Notes: generated by a model from the letters alone, not told the origin. DNA of 64,000 nt from Anaerolineae bacterium (GCA_023384355.1 JAHDWL010000003.1:62001-126000); one strand, 5' to 3'; positions 44,853 to 55,112 are shown, counted from the first letter of the stretch. Program-made: numbers and translations.

Positions 44853-46289
44853 CTAACGCGAGCGAACCACCTTAATCAGCAAGATCAGTACCAATAGAAC
44901 CAATGCAGCCACCGACGCAATTAACAACGACCGTGCTGGAGTTCCGGAAATATCCGTCTCTCGTGGCGGCAGGCTCGCCACATCGATGGTCGGCGACGCA
45001 ACCACGGTCGGCGTCGACACAATCCCGGTCTCGGCTTCCGGCGTGTCCGTCGCGGCGGGGGACAGCTCTATTGAAGGAAGAGGGGGTGTTCCAGTGTCCA
45101 GTTCGGTATGCCAGAGGCGCTCCCGATCATCCCAAAACACGGCGTGGAGTACGTGGCCGCCCGTTATCGTCAATGCGGGCTGTTCGATCACATCGCTGGC
45201 CATAGCCTCCCGGCCGGAAATACATTCCGGTGCAGACCAGACCGAATCCCTCCATGTCAGGTAGTAAGCGCAACCCCCATAAGTCGTAAGCATATGGAGC
45301 GTGCCGCCGGAATCGACAGCCAATTGAGGTGGACCTTCCATACCGCCTCGCCCGGCCTCAACTGGCGCTGTCACAGGCGACCAGGTCAGCCCGCCATCAT
45401 CCGACCACCGATGATATCGGCCGCCGACGCCCACAAAACCATTCCAGGCCACGTGAATCCGGCCTGTTCCCTCAACGGCTACGTTTCCCTGTACGTAGTT
45501 CCTCCCGGCCAGCTCAATCGGTCGCGACCACGATTCGCCACCATCGGCTGAATTGGCATAATAAACCCCGGTGGGCGGCCAACCCCGCGGCGATTCCATC
45601 TCTGTCCAGACAACATGGATTATTCCATCCGGACCAATGGCGAGTCGGGCATAGTCGGCCGAAGCATTTGCACCGGCAGCCGGCGAGACGTTCACAAGCG
45701 ATGACCATATATCCGGCTCTGCGTCATGACGAATATGATACACACCGCTCGAACCAGTGCCTGGATACGCTACATGCACACTATCATTTGAAGCCACAAC
45801 GATTTGTGCATTCAGATTAGCCACTGCAATAGGGGTCGGCTCTTCCCATCCCCGCGCTGTTGCTGCAGATTGAACTTCGGCCAGACTGTAAAACAGGGTA
45901 CTGCCTGGGCCAACCCAGGTTAAATGAGCCAAGCCTTTTGAATCAACCGCGATTGTTGGGCTGACAGTCATGGCCATTGCGATGATATCCTGTGCCTGGC
46001 CCCAATCCCCGCCACGGTCATCCATATAAAAGATGGTCTCAAGGTTAATTCGTTCGTTGCTGGCTTCGCGCTGGTATTCCCGCCAAACGAGATGAGTGAC
46101 ACCGGCAGCATCTGAAATCAGGTATGGCGAATCAATCGTCTCGGTCGTCTCATAAATCAGCTCCGGCGTCGACCACCTCGCCGTGCTCTGGGCTTGACCG
46201 GGGAACGCGCGTGCCGGCAATGTACCTGCCAGTAATAGCAAGGCGAACATCATGCAGGCGCGCAACGGGAAATGGGGGATTTGTTTCAT
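44853..46289 (-). CDS. Membrane-anchored Asp-box (sialidase-like) propeller protein
   Basis: 478 residues: signal peptide (about 1-28), repeated beta-propeller blades with Asp-boxes (NSADGGESWSRP, WSDDGGLTWSP), a Ser/Thr/Pro linker (about 405-445), and a C-terminal membrane helix followed by RSR. The catalytic arginine triad and tyrosine of true sialidases are not evident, so it may bind rather than cleave glycans. Sequence like the paralogue at 46286, whose stop it overlaps by four bases. Surface role in the glycan locus likely. Confidence 0.75.
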   Translation of the reverse strand: MKQIPHFPLRACMMFALLLLAGTLPARAFPGQAQSTARWSTPELIYETTETIDSPYLISDAAGVTHLVWREYQREASNERINLETIFYMDDRGGDWGQAQDIIAMAMTVSPTIAVDSKGLAHLTWVGPGSTLFYSLAEVQSAATARGWEEPTPIAVANLNAQIVVASNDSVHVAYPGTGSSGVYHIRHDAEPDIWSSLVNVSPAAGANASADYARLAIGPDGIIHVVWTEMESPRGWPPTGVYYANSADGGESWSRPIELAGRNYVQGNVAVEGTGRIHVAWNGFVGVGGRYHRWSDDGGLTWSPVTAPVEAGRGGMEGPPQLAVDSGGTLHMLTTYGGCAYYLTWRDSVWSAPECISGREAMASDVIEQPALTITGGHVLHAVFWDDRERLWHTELDTGTPPLPSIELSPAATDTPEAETGIVSTPTVVASPTIDVASLPPRETDISGTPARSLLIASVAALVLLVLILLIKVVRSR

Positions 46290-49000
46290 CGCCCCCCACG
46301 GCGAATGGCGCGCAAGCCGATAATCACAGCGATTAGCACGATTAGGACGGCGGGAATGATGGCAATGGCCATCTGGCCGGTGCGACTGCCTGCCCCGGGC
46401 AAGGCGGACAGCAGGCCGTCATCGGGAGCAGTCGGCACCACGATGGTCGGCGTGGGCTGCAGAGTTGCCACCGGCGCTGCGGTCGCTGCGGGAGTCGCAG
46501 TGGCGGGGGGAGGCACCGGAGTGGGCAAGACGGAAGCAGGTAGATCAAGCGGCCGAACTATGGAGAAAAGCCCGCCGGTGGTTTTTGTCGCGCCGGCTCC
46601 CGGTATTTCCATCGCATAAGTAGATACCAAACGGCCGGTGACATCTACGATGGCGGTCATCTGCCCGCCATCGGCCAGATTGGTCGCCAACGGGTCAGCG
46701 ATATCCCAACCCAAGCCATTGTATGTCCAGCTTTGCAAAGCTCCGCCATCATTGCCGACGACATGCAGTTGGCCGGCCGAATCAATGGCCATGGCAGGAT
46801 TGTCAGCATCGTCCAGGCTGCCTACCTGTGCCCCCTCCGACCAGGTGATGCCGCTGTCGGCCGAGAGGGAATGACGTATCAACAGACGCCCGTTAGCAGG
46901 TTCAGCCCATAGCTGATGCACAACGGACGCGCCGTACCCTTGCAGCGCAGCCCAAAGCGCAGGTGCGTCGACGGCCGGGTTAACTGGCGACCATGTCGCG
47001 CCGCCATCGCTCGACCGGCTGTACCCCAAACCCAGGGTTGCATTCCCGGGCGGCAGGTCGCGTTGGGTCCACAGGCCGTGTAATTGCCCGTCACCGGTCT
47101 CGGTCAGATATACCTGGCCTACCGCAGGCCAGCCGGCAGCCGCGCCATTGAAAGCCTGGCTTGGGGATGACCACGACAAACCTTGATTGGCCGAACGTAT
47201 CAGATAGACCCCGCGCGGTTCGTTCAGTGCCACGGTGTAGGCGATCATCAGTTCGCCGCTGCGCCTTGAGAGAAGAGTCACATCGTCAATATCGTCCATA
47301 TCGTTCGTCACCGCCACAGGCGTCGACCATTCCGTCGGTCGCCCTGCGTCGGCGCGAGCGAAATATAGGTCAGAATCGGCTCGAAACGCCAGATACAGAC
47401 GCAATCCATCACTGGTAACGGCGAACTCCTCGATTTGACCGGCATCCGACGTGACAATTGCCCGCCCTTGCGACCATCCCGTTTCGTTGCGTGCGGCATG
47501 AAAAATCTGGTCTCCGCCCTGCTCAAACCAGAAGGCATGCGTGCCGCCGCCGCCGTCTGTGGTCAAACCAACCTCGGCAATGGGCGCGGACGCTGCCGCA
47601 ACGGCCACCGGCCCTTCCCATACAGCAGGCGGGGGGAACCAGGTCGCTGTATCGCCCAACGGCTTCGATGTCCACCAGATATCGGCTCCCGTGCCGCGAT
47701 CACACCCCGCGATACTCAGCCGGTCACCGACCGTACCGGCGCTAAGGCATTGCAAGTCAATCCGCTGGTTTGTGTCAGGATTCGTCATGCCCACAAGAGC
47801 GTCCTGCAATCGGGGAGTACTCCACCGCATCCCGTCCCAAGCCATAATGTAAGTACTCATCGCGGACGGCGCCCCGGAATTGCCGGATTGTTGTATGGTT
47901 CCGACCAGATAAAGTAACCCGTCATCCCGGACAAACTGGGCAGATGCGAGACAGTCTTCGATGCCAGGGATTGCCTGCGGTGATGTCCAGGAAGTAGTAT
48001 CCGCCGGACGCGAGCGATAGTACTGAGTGCATTCACTGCCGGATTGGTGCCCCGCGCGCCAGATGATCACAGGACTGTTGGAGAGATTACCGACTGAGAT
48101 CTCGCCGGGGCCGAGGACCGTGGGCGTATCCCCAGGGGCACGTCGATCGACTTCAAAGGGAGCTTCCCATGTAGCGCCGCCGTCGCCTGAGGCCGCCACA
48201 AAGACTTGCTCCCGGGCAGGATCGTCCCACACGACATATAACTGGTTTGAATCCGACGCACTTATCGATACATTTGCGGTTTCTTCAGTCACCCCCCGTA
48301 AATAGCGCGAAGTGTATAGTGGGCGGCTTTCACCCCAGGTTTGGCTACCTGTCGAAAATCGTCGGTAATAAACACCGGCCGGCCGATCGGCCGTGTCGAA
48401 CTGGCGGACGTAGGCCAGATGAACGCCACTCGCGTTCGCCGAGGCCGCAGGACTGATACCACTGGATTCCAGTGCCTCAGGTGCGGACCACGCGTCGAAC
48501 TGGGCAAAAGAGCCGGCCGGGACCCTGCTATATCTTAGGGTTCCCGCGCTTTCGGTCACCGTATCGACCCAAAATGCGTGAATATTGCCGTTAGTATCAG
48601 CCAACAGCGTAGGCTTAAAGAGTGGCGTCGACGTCTGGGGCGGCAGGTCGGGGAAGTAACGCCGGGTAAAGAACGGCAGTTCAACCACTCTGGGTTCGCT
48701 CCACCCATCGGGACCGCCGACGGCGTAGACAAAACCCGCGATGGAGTCCTCCCAGAGGACATGCTGGCGCCCAACGCTGTCTATGATGAGCTGCGGTGCA
48801 GTCGTCGAACCTGAGCGCGACAGGTTGACCGGCGCAGCCCAGTCGTCTCCATCCTGCGTCAGAAAAAGGTTCACGCTGAGAGATGACGGTTCGGAACGAT
48901 TCCGCGCCACAGGGTAGAGTTCGGCCCTATCCATCTGCGGAGTGGCCACCAAGAGCCCCGCGATCAACAAGAGAAAGGGTAAAGATAACGTTCCAGGCAT
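46286..49000 (-). CDS. Large membrane-anchored Asp-box (sialidase-like) propeller protein
   Basis: 904 residues with a signal peptide (1-22), many beta-propeller blades containing Asp-boxes (SGDGGATWEAP, SANQGLSWSSP, SSDGGATWSPV, SADSGITWSEG), a Pro/Thr-rich linker (about 825-865), and a C-terminal membrane helix followed by RRGGR. The larger number of blades suggests two propellers. It is a paralogue of the downstream gene with a four-base overlap. Function unknown; binding or processing of surface glycan is an inference from its position. Confidence 0.75.
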   Translation of the reverse strand: MPGTLSLPFLLLIAGLLVATPQMDRAELYPVARNRSEPSSLSVNLFLTQDGDDWAAPVNLSRSGSTTAPQLIIDSVGRQHVLWEDSIAGFVYAVGGPDGWSEPRVVELPFFTRRYFPDLPPQTSTPLFKPTLLADTNGNIHAFWVDTVTESAGTLRYSRVPAGSFAQFDAWSAPEALESSGISPAASANASGVHLAYVRQFDTADRPAGVYYRRFSTGSQTWGESRPLYTSRYLRGVTEETANVSISASDSNQLYVVWDDPAREQVFVAASGDGGATWEAPFEVDRRAPGDTPTVLGPGEISVGNLSNSPVIIWRAGHQSGSECTQYYRSRPADTTSWTSPQAIPGIEDCLASAQFVRDDGLLYLVGTIQQSGNSGAPSAMSTYIMAWDGMRWSTPRLQDALVGMTNPDTNQRIDLQCLSAGTVGDRLSIAGCDRGTGADIWWTSKPLGDTATWFPPPAVWEGPVAVAAASAPIAEVGLTTDGGGGTHAFWFEQGGDQIFHAARNETGWSQGRAIVTSDAGQIEEFAVTSDGLRLYLAFRADSDLYFARADAGRPTEWSTPVAVTNDMDDIDDVTLLSRRSGELMIAYTVALNEPRGVYLIRSANQGLSWSSPSQAFNGAAAGWPAVGQVYLTETGDGQLHGLWTQRDLPPGNATLGLGYSRSSDGGATWSPVNPAVDAPALWAALQGYGASVVHQLWAEPANGRLLIRHSLSADSGITWSEGAQVGSLDDADNPAMAIDSAGQLHVVGNDGGALQSWTYNGLGWDIADPLATNLADGGQMTAIVDVTGRLVSTYAMEIPGAGATKTTGGLFSIVRPLDLPASVLPTPVPPPATATPAATAAPVATLQPTPTIVVPTAPDDGLLSALPGAGSRTGQMAIAIIPAVLIVLIAVIIGLRAIRRGGR

Positions 49001-49007
49001 AGTATTG

Positions 49008-50891
49008 TCAGGGTGCGGGGCGTTCGTTCAGCAAACGAAGTGCATCCTCGGCTCGAGCGCTGAAAATAGGTTGACCTTGCTCCAGCCACCAGCCTCGGTA
49101 AACCTCTAATTCTGTATAGGCTTCAGCGGCATCGGGGAACATCATTAGCGCCTGCTCAGGATGACCGGCCCAGATGTACGCATAGGCCAGATTCTTGCGA
49201 ATACCGCGGTGATCGGTATCGAGTAAATAGGCGTTGTACAACGCATCGCTGGCCGTATCATAATCCCGTTCCAGCATAGCGATGAGGCCGAGTCTGTGCC
49301 AAGCCGTGCGGTTGTCGCGATTGTACAGGAGCGCGCGCTCGAAATAACGCCGTGCGGAGTCCAGAGATGTCGATTCATGGCCATCGCTCCATCTGCCCGA
49401 AGGGAAACCGGCCAGCTCAACGCGGTTCATTTCGAGCGCACCGAGGTTAGACTGCCAAGCGCTCAGGATCGGGCGACGATAGCTCACGAGAATAAACGCC
49501 GTCAAAATCGCCAAAACCGCGACTGCTACGAGCGCGGGCATCGTTATCTTGCGCGCGTATTCAAGCCAACCCATCCTCCGCGGAAACAGAAATGCCGTCA
49601 AGCCGGCGGGAAGCCAAAGCAGTAGCGCCCCACGACTCCCGTAGAGCGGGTCGTCGACAAGGCCATGCAAACACAGGACTACCCAAGTCGCAAACGTCGC
49701 CCCACACAGGAGGGAAAAGCCTTGCGCGGAATGACGATAGGCTGAAAGATGCGGATCGGATAACCACCAGAACGATGTCAGAATAATGGCCAACAACATC
49801 AGGATGCCGACTACTCCTTGCTCAATGGTTACATCGAGAAAAAGGTCGTGGCTATGATAAAGGATGTAATATGGTATATCCTGGATGTACTGTGAATAAA
49901 TCCCTTCAAATGACGCCAGACCGCTGCCGATCAACGGGAAGTCGCCCGCCAGATCGATCGCATCCTGAACGATACTGAGCCGATTACCCACACTGGAAGG
50001 ACCGGGAAGGCGTTCAAGGGTACCAATCAGGCCGCCGGGACTCGTCAATGTCACCGACAGAAAAGTCCCCAGGGCCAGCAACAGGCCGAGACCCAACGTT
50101 TTTCGCCTGGTGAGGGAAATAGAGCCGGCAACCCGACCCGCGGCCAACCACATCAGCCAGGCCAGCAGACCACCCGCAAGCGCTATCCACGCCCCGCGAG
50201 ATGTGGTGAACGCCAGACCAATGAACATCATGCCGAGCGATAGGACAGCAAGGATGATGATATGTGCCCGCGCTTTGGTTATCCCTCTAACGGCTACGGC
50301 TAACGCGAAGGGGAATAACATTGCCAATATTCCCCCGGCAACGTTTGGATGAAGGCGATGCAGATTGTTCAGCGCTGCCGGGCGGGCTTCCATCAATCCC
50401 AAACCAATCCGGTTCAACGATTCGACTTTTGCCGGAACGGCGATCCAATCGTTTGTAAGCATGAAATACAAACCCAACAGACCGCCAAACAGAGCAAATC
50501 CGGTCAGGATGGGCCAAATATTGGCCGATCTCTGTCCGGATAACGCATAGTAGAGAACAATACCACCAACGACGAGCCAGAACTTCTCCCAGGCGAGAGT
50601 CTGATCATACCCGGCCCACGCACCAACAAGCGCGCTGACCAGAAAGCCAAACACCAACGGATCGAAACGAGTTCGAGGCAGAGGAAACTGCCCACTGAAC
50701 AGTCGTGCCAACCACGGTAATCCGGCCAATACGAGAGGCCACGGTCCGGCGCGACCGTCGCTCAGATACCAGATCCACCCGGCCATCGCAGCACAAGCGA
50801 AATGAAACCAGGCGAACCGGCGACTGTTAATCAACGTGCGCCATGGTCGTCCTTCTTCGTTCCTGACCGGCGAAGCCAATCCCTCACCCAT
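49008..50891 (-). CDS. O-antigen ligase/polymerase family protein with TPR tail
   Basis: 627 residues: about 12 membrane helices in the first 450, with the Wzy_C loop (FPLIGSGLASFEGIYSQYIQ then YHSHDLFLDVTIEQGVVGIL), and a C-terminal TPR domain from about 520 (AWHRLGLIAMLERDYDTASDALYNAYLLD). Second such protein in the locus after 32465, so one may polymerise and the other ligate. The TPR tail may bind a partner outside the membrane. Eight bases upstream of the large propeller gene. Confidence 0.87.
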   Translation of the reverse strand: MGEGLASPVRNEEGRPWRTLINSRRFAWFHFACAAMAGWIWYLSDGRAGPWPLVLAGLPWLARLFSGQFPLPRTRFDPLVFGFLVSALVGAWAGYDQTLAWEKFWLVVGGIVLYYALSGQRSANIWPILTGFALFGGLLGLYFMLTNDWIAVPAKVESLNRIGLGLMEARPAALNNLHRLHPNVAGGILAMLFPFALAVAVRGITKARAHIIILAVLSLGMMFIGLAFTTSRGAWIALAGGLLAWLMWLAAGRVAGSISLTRRKTLGLGLLLALGTFLSVTLTSPGGLIGTLERLPGPSSVGNRLSIVQDAIDLAGDFPLIGSGLASFEGIYSQYIQDIPYYILYHSHDLFLDVTIEQGVVGILMLLAIILTSFWWLSDPHLSAYRHSAQGFSLLCGATFATWVVLCLHGLVDDPLYGSRGALLLWLPAGLTAFLFPRRMGWLEYARKITMPALVAVAVLAILTAFILVSYRRPILSAWQSNLGALEMNRVELAGFPSGRWSDGHESTSLDSARRYFERALLYNRDNRTAWHRLGLIAMLERDYDTASDALYNAYLLDTDHRGIRKNLAYAYIWAGHPEQALMMFPDAAEAYTELEVYRGWWLEQGQPIFSARAEDALRLLNERPAP

Positions 50892-50901
50892 AAATTTACG
50901 C

Positions 50902-52572
50902 TCAGCCTGCCCCGGCCGGCGATCCGGTATCGGTTGATATCCAATTCAAATGTTGCAAACCGACATTGAGAGCCGAACGAAGTGTCGACGGGTCCGATAC
51001 AAGCATTTTCAAATAAGTGACCATCGGCCCGGGGCGCATGGCCCATTCCCGGAAGGCTCGCTTTTGCCAGTAGAGCAAGCGCTCAGCCGGCAGACCCGGA
51101 TAATCCAGCACTGTTCCCTTGTCCATGTCTACCTGCTCCCAGCGTGTGCCGGGCCGGAACCATCCATTTTCAACAACCTCAAAGAAGAAGGGCGTTCCCG
51201 GGTAAGGAGCTGCGACATGAAACAGGGCGATGTCCAGTGGCAGACGTTTGGAGAAATCGATCGTTTGGCGGATGGTCTCCTCAGTCTCACCCGGTAGTCC
51301 GATGATGAAGTAGCCCCAGTTTCGAATGCCCGCCTTTCTGGCCCAGGTTAGCGAGCGCTCGGCCGTCGCTGTGTAGGCCCCTTTGCGCGCATGGCGCAAG
51401 ATTTGCTCGTTGCCGCTCTCGATGCCCCATGAGATGAGCCAATTTCCCGCCCGGGCCATCATTTGCAGCATTTCTTCATCAACATAATCCACCCGGCTGT
51501 TACACGTCCAGCGAATATTGATCTTTTCATCAATCATCATCCGGCACAATCCCATCACCTGATCGCGGCTGACCGTGAAGAGATCGGCATACATGTGGAT
51601 GTTGTTCATGCCCAGCTTTTTGAGAAGCCATAGCTCTTCCATGATATGTTCGGGAGAGCGCAGTCGGGTGGTGAACTGATAACTCACATGCTTGATGCAA
51701 AAGGTGCAGCCGGCAGGACACCCACGGCTGGATACGATGAAGGTAAAAGGCCCATGGATCATCGGCATGCGGTAGGCATCCAATGGCAACAAGTGATGTA
51801 GCGGTTGGGGCATATCGTCGAGATCACGCAAAAACGGCCGCGAGGGATTAATGACGATCTGCTCGCCCTCTCTCCAGCCCACCCCCTTGATCCCATGCAT
51901 CTCCACACGGCCGTTCGGGTCAATCGCTGGACGATAGAGGGGATCATGTTTATCAAACATTTTCGCGATTGCCGGCGGTCGTTGCTCGACCTTGTCTTCC
52001 AGGTGATCCAGCAGATCGCGAATTGTCAGGTCCGGTTCGCCAATCAGCACATAATCCAGAACGGGGTAGGAACGCAATGTCTCTCCCGGGATGGGAGTCA
52101 CATGGGTACCGAATGCAATTGTCCGCGCACCGCGAGCCTTGGCCAGGAAGCAACCGTACATGTCGTTTTCCAGCGTCGGAGCGGTGACTTGTGTCAGGTA
52201 ATATTTTGGATTGATTTCATCCAGCTTTCGTGTGAAGTCCGGCCAACTCATGCGTTCGGCATTGGCATCAATAATGGCGACAGTATGTTCAGGGTAGACC
52301 ATCGCAGCCAATTGGGCCAGCGACACTTGCGGCCAGACCATATTTTCGCGGGTGCGGCGGCCGACCCGATGCTGACTGCGTATCCACAACCCACCGTCGG
52401 GAGTCGGCGGGTTTACAAATAGAATATCTACTCCATACCTGCGATGTGAATCGGTGCTCAGGTTTCCACGGACAATTTCGTCCGCGCTGGGGAATTCAGC
52501 CATGCGTAACCTGGGAACGGTCCGCGAGCCTAAATTCTCACGTCTTGGGTCTTGGGTTTCTGTTTCAGCCAT
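50902..52572 (-). CDS. B12-binding radical SAM enzyme
   Basis: 556 residues. The N-terminal half is a cobalamin-binding Rossmann domain (VDILFVNPPTPDGGL, VAIIDANAERM, and GTHVTPIPGETL). The radical SAM motif is SSRGCPAGCTFC, that is C-x3-C-x2-C, in the middle, followed by the TIM barrel. Such enzymes catalyse methylations or rearrangements at unactivated carbons. In a glycan locus it might alter a sugar or a lipid carrier; the substrate is not known. ATG 52572 is used (GGAGG 11 bases upstream); it overlaps the GT2 stop by eight bases. Confidence 0.85.
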   Translation of the reverse strand: MAETETQDPRRENLGSRTVPRLRMAEFPSADEIVRGNLSTDSHRRYGVDILFVNPPTPDGGLWIRSQHRVGRRTRENMVWPQVSLAQLAAMVYPEHTVAIIDANAERMSWPDFTRKLDEINPKYYLTQVTAPTLENDMYGCFLAKARGARTIAFGTHVTPIPGETLRSYPVLDYVLIGEPDLTIRDLLDHLEDKVEQRPPAIAKMFDKHDPLYRPAIDPNGRVEMHGIKGVGWREGEQIVINPSRPFLRDLDDMPQPLHHLLPLDAYRMPMIHGPFTFIVSSRGCPAGCTFCIKHVSYQFTTRLRSPEHIMEELWLLKKLGMNNIHMYADLFTVSRDQVMGLCRMMIDEKINIRWTCNSRVDYVDEEMLQMMARAGNWLISWGIESGNEQILRHARKGAYTATAERSLTWARKAGIRNWGYFIIGLPGETEETIRQTIDFSKRLPLDIALFHVAAPYPGTPFFFEVVENGWFRPGTRWEQVDMDKGTVLDYPGLPAERLLYWQKRAFREWAMRPGPMVTYLKMLVSDPSTLRSALNVGLQHLNWISTDTGSPAGAG

Positions 52573-53797
52573 CGCGATTAACGCCTCCGACTCCATCATA
52601 TTTGGGGCTCCCGGCCAACCATGTCTCACGGACCGCCTGTGTATTTAGTTCATCCAGGACACGCATTACCAGCCAGAAGATCACGAGTTCGACCCCCAGC
52701 AAGATTAGCATCGCGCTTGCAAGACCATAAAGCCACAATCGGCCCATGTCCCAACCTCTAATGCCCAGGAGACTCGCGATGATAGCAATAGATAACCCTA
52801 TCAAGATCGAGGTTATCCCCAGCCAACCGAAATGGCGATCGAGAGGCACAGCTAGCAAGGGTTTGCCGAACATGCCTTGTTCAACGGGCCGGCCGCGAAA
52901 CAGGGCGACAAGATAATTAAATAATATGCCAAGCATGAACAGGTTAACCCCGACCATGCCGGCGACAGTCCCTGCATAGAGAGCAATTACATCCCAGGAT
53001 GTCAGCACCGTAATGCCGGATAATCGCATGAAGACCAGCGCCAGAACACATAGCAAGCCGATCGAAATCCCGACTAGTCCCAACAAACCGAAAACTCGAA
53101 CCGGGTTATATTGCAACACTGTCCAGAGCATTGAGCGCAGGAAGAGGGAGCCATCATGCACAACGCTCAACTTGGAGCGACCCACCCGCTCGGAATATGG
53201 AATCGGTACTTCAGCGACCTGGATGCCTTCATGGATCGCGCGGGTGCTCATGACTGGAGTGAGATTAAGACCATCCGGTAACGGGTAGAGGCGGTCAAGA
53301 ATCTGACGTCGAAATACGCGCATTCCGCTCGCGCTGTCCGTAACCTGATGTCTGCCCACAAGGGACAGAAGGCGGGCGAAAAATATATTGCCTGCCCGGC
53401 GAGTGACCGGCATCCGGCTGTCAGCGCCGGCCATCCTTGTGCCAATCACAAGCTCAGCACCATTCATGGCAACCGTGCACAATTGGGGGAAATATTCGGG
53501 TGGATAGGTCCCGTCGGCATCCAGAAAACCGATTAAATCTCCCCTGGCCCGGTTGAACCCCGTCTTCAGTGCTGCCCCATAACCTTTATTTTGCAGGTGT
53601 TGGATCAAGTGAACACCAGCGATACCGCCTGCTATATGAGCTGTCTTGTCGGCCGAGCCATCATCAATAACCAACAATTCCAATTCGGCGACGCCGGCCT
53701 TCAACAAACTTTCCCGCGTAGCGAGCACACGTTCGGCTATCTCAGCGATACCGGATTCTTCATTAAAGGCCGGGATGACAACTGTTAAAGCGGTCAT
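52565..53797 (-). CDS. GT2 polyprenyl-phosphate sugar transferase (DPM1/GtrB-like) with C-terminal membrane helices
   Basis: 410 residues. The first 230 are a GT2 domain (VVIPAFNEESGIAEIAE, LVIDDGSADKT, FLDADGTYPPE). Four or so membrane helices follow (about 232-390), as in GtrB-type enzymes that form glycosyl-phosphoryl-polyprenol at the membrane. It could provide the donor for the GT-C proteins at 27785 and 10714. AAGGTGA stands about nine bases upstream of ATG 53797; a longer frame to 53821 is less likely. Confidence 0.9.
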   Translation of the reverse strand: MTALTVVIPAFNEESGIAEIAERVLATRESLLKAGVAELELLVIDDGSADKTAHIAGGIAGVHLIQHLQNKGYGAALKTGFNRARGDLIGFLDADGTYPPEYFPQLCTVAMNGAELVIGTRMAGADSRMPVTRRAGNIFFARLLSLVGRHQVTDSASGMRVFRRQILDRLYPLPDGLNLTPVMSTRAIHEGIQVAEVPIPYSERVGRSKLSVVHDGSLFLRSMLWTVLQYNPVRVFGLLGLVGISIGLLCVLALVFMRLSGITVLTSWDVIALYAGTVAGMVGVNLFMLGILFNYLVALFRGRPVEQGMFGKPLLAVPLDRHFGWLGITSILIGLSIAIIASLLGIRGWDMGRLWLYGLASAMLILLGVELVIFWLVMRVLDELNTQAVRETWLAGSPKYDGVGGVNRDG

Positions 53798-53842
53798 AAT
53801 AAGATCACCTTGGTGAGACATTCAGACCGACGAAACCTGGGG

Positions 53843-54571
53843 TTACCGGATATCATGATAAACGTGATAGGGCTTATTCGCGCGAGCATGTCCATCTATG
53901 TCTTTCAACACCCGCGCCGGCACCCCTCCCACAACCGTATGTGGGGGAACATTGGCGGTAACAACAGCCCCTGCGGCAACGACCGCGCCTGCGCCAACAC
54001 GCACGCCGTCGGTGATTATCGCGCCCGCGCCAATCCAGACATCATCCTCAATCACGATCCCTTCGGCTGTAATCCCTTGTTGAACAAACGAACTGTCAGG
54101 ATCGTCAAAAACATGGTTGACCGCGATTATTTGTGAGAAGGGGGATGTATAAACCCTGTCGCCGATGAATACGCCCCCCTGTCCCCGGATCACTGTGTAT
54201 TCACCGATCAGGCTATCGCAACCGATCTGAATCCGGGAATGAGGGATATTTCGGAAATTATAGACATGAAGGATTGCCCCATGCATGACGATAGTCCGCT
54301 CACCAATATCGATTCCCCCCGGGCAAGCATGCAGATATACGCCCTCATCCAGGTATACGCCATGGGCGAGATGGATATTATCGGCGAAGCGTAACCTGAC
54401 GTTTCGTTCAATTGCCGACCAGCCACCCATCTTTATTATCAGCCTGTACAGAATTGCTCGAATGCCAATTCCAACTATCGTCGGGACCCAGCCCACTAGA
54501 AAAAACAGTGTCTGTTCAATGATGTATCGTGTTGGGCTTGATGCCTGTCGTGAAAGGTAAAGTCGGACCAT
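53843..54571 (-). CDS. Hexapeptide-repeat (LbH) acetyltransferase
   Basis: 242 residues. A short hydrophobic N-terminus (1-55, likely membrane-associated) is followed by an incomplete coil of left-handed hexapeptide repeats ([47 protein letters not shown]). WbbJ/Wca-like enzymes acetylate sugars of capsule and EPS. No strong RBS is visible before ATG 54571. Follows the DPM1-like gene in the same transcript. Confidence 0.87.
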   Translation of the reverse strand: MVRLYLSRQASSPTRYIIEQTLFFLVGWVPTIVGIGIRAILYRLIIKMGGWSAIERNVRLRFADNIHLAHGVYLDEGVYLHACPGGIDIGERTIVMHGAILHVYNFRNIPHSRIQIGCDSLIGEYTVIRGQGGVFIGDRVYTSPFSQIIAVNHVFDDPDSSFVQQGITAEGIVIEDDVWIGAGAIITDGVRVGAGAVVAAGAVVTANVPPHTVVGGVPARVLKDIDGHARANKPYHVYHDIR

Positions 54572-54623
54572 TAATTTCAGACTTGTGTCGTAAATTTATC
54601 CCTGAAACCTAAGGCAGCGAGAA

Positions 54624-55112
54624 TTACTGTTCACGCCGATTGAACCCAATCGTGGGGCAAGCTCCGCCCCATCGACATACATAGCTGCCAATTACCAAAA
54701 AACCTATGATCGCCTGGTCGTCGTGTGGATGAAACAAATTGGGCGAAAGGCACTCCGTCGAACTATCCCCCATCACATCGTAGCGCCCCGGCACTTTCAC
54801 AACAGGCGTAACAGCTGAGAGGGTAGTTCGGTCCACCTGCACGAGAGTTCCGAGGTGAAGCTGCAATAAATAACGCCTTTGCCAAGATCGTGCCCAACTT
54901 TCCCAAAGCTGCCAACCGGGAACAGTCCTCGCTGAAAATTCATGACGACATTCGCTGTCGCCACAACAACCTGGCTGTTTATCCTTACGATACAGTAAAC
55001 CGGTTTTCTGGAACGTAAAATCGTGGTGAAAAGATTGGGAACAATTAGTCCATATATAACGCCAGATTCCCACGTCTTCGGGAACAGCCTCCAGAGGAGG
55101 CAGATCCCGCAA
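54624..55112 (-). CDS. Uncertain small protein with a weak S24/S26-peptidase resemblance
   Basis: 162 residues beginning with TTG at 55112, one base after the metalloprotease stop. The end part (VPGRYDVMGDSSTECL ... HDDQAIIGFLVIG) follows the pattern of the C-terminal half of S24/S26 peptidases (GDxx...iiG), but no catalytic Ser and no membrane helix are seen in the N-terminal half. It is rich in Cys and Trp, with no RBS visible. It may be a true gene, a frameshifted remnant, or a chance frame. Confidence 0.3.
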   Translation of the reverse strand: MRDLPPLEAVPEDVGIWRYIWTNCSQSFHHDFTFQKTGLLYRKDKQPGCCGDSECRHEFSARTVPGWQLWESWARSWQRRYLLQLHLGTLVQVDRTTLSAVTPVVKVPGRYDVMGDSSTECLSPNLFHPHDDQAIIGFLVIGSYVCRWGGACPTIGFNRREQ

